Part shown: positions 32,831 through 32,843 of the stretch, in pieces
How the letters are laid out: each line of letters begins with the position of its first letter
Position numbering within the stretch: the first letter of the stretch is position 1
DNA from: Bacteroides propionicigenes
GTDB lineage: Bacteria; Bacteroidota; Bacteroidia; Bacteroidales; Bacteroidaceae
Assembly (NCBI RefSeq): GCF_018390535.1
Contig: NZ_JAHBBW010000020.1
Span: forward strand, 1-32,843
DNA length: 32,843 bases
Direction of reading: 5' to 3'
The notes under the pieces: model-generated
The model's database searches: none
Seen by the model: the letters and a program-made list of their open reading frames with translations, nothing else
Told to the model about the DNA's origin: nothing
Made by a program: the position numbers and the translations under genes

Positions 32831-32843
32831 AAAAAAATAATCA

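Overview
The window looks like a chromosomal segment of a gut Bacteroides species. At least eight intergenic regions carry the Bacteroidetes -7 element TAnnTTTG, some with a TTTG -33 element 19-20 bp upstream. Strong Shine-Dalgarno sites are absent. The protein families are Bacteroidales-typical: DUF4248, VirE_N/VirE, TIGR01201-type HU, the 33-residue 'smalltalk' protein, DUF3575, Mfa2 and Mfa1-like fimbrillins, and lipoproteins with an LxxC lipobox. No rRNA, tRNA, CRISPR array or transposase gene is visible.

Region A (1-5384) is a compact accessory locus. A strong leftward promoter with a 5'-end hairpin sits at the left edge and drives something outside the window. Leftward HU-like protein, smalltalk and N-acetylmuramoyl-L-alanine amidase genes follow, then a rightward DUF4248 gene, a short stand-alone RNA gene with its own promoter and terminator (about 2108-2174), a long palindrome, a leftward VirE-type protein (AEP-like primase motifs plus P-loop ATPase), and a small leftward gene whose ATG and body are in different frames across a canonical -1 slippery sequence.

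Region B (5385-12463) is a fimbrial operon downstream of a DNA-inversion switch. Two perfect 30-bp inverted repeats (5385-5414 and 5585-5614) flank 170 bp and contain AAACGTTCGT, which fits the core recognised by the Bacteroides serine invertase Mpi. The operon encodes a DUF3575/OmpA-like outer-membrane protein, an Mfa2/FimB-like anchor and four fimbrillin-like lipoproteins, the last fused to a repetitive beta domain. Promoter-like TTTG motifs in the invertible segment lie only on the minus strand, so the assembled orientation is probably OFF for the fimbriae and may instead point into region A.

Region C (12581-19473) is a leftward tripartite RND efflux operon (adaptor, pump, outer-membrane lipoprotein) with a divergent AraC-family regulator. 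Both directions have perfect -7 elements.

Region D (19489-26085) holds a GH3 beta-glycosidase lipoprotein and a three-gene surface-glycan O-acylation cassette (two SGNH hydrolases and an MBOAT acyltransferase).

Region E (26106-32690) is a second leftward RND operon: TetR regulator, TolC-like channel, HlyD-like adaptor, RND pump and a small PII-like protein. Most of the window is therefore concerned with the cell envelope: phase-variable pili, two efflux systems, glycan acylation and a peptidoglycan amidase. The most notable signals are the invertible switch, the primase-like/HU/amidase locus beside it, the small RNA and the candidate frameshift gene.
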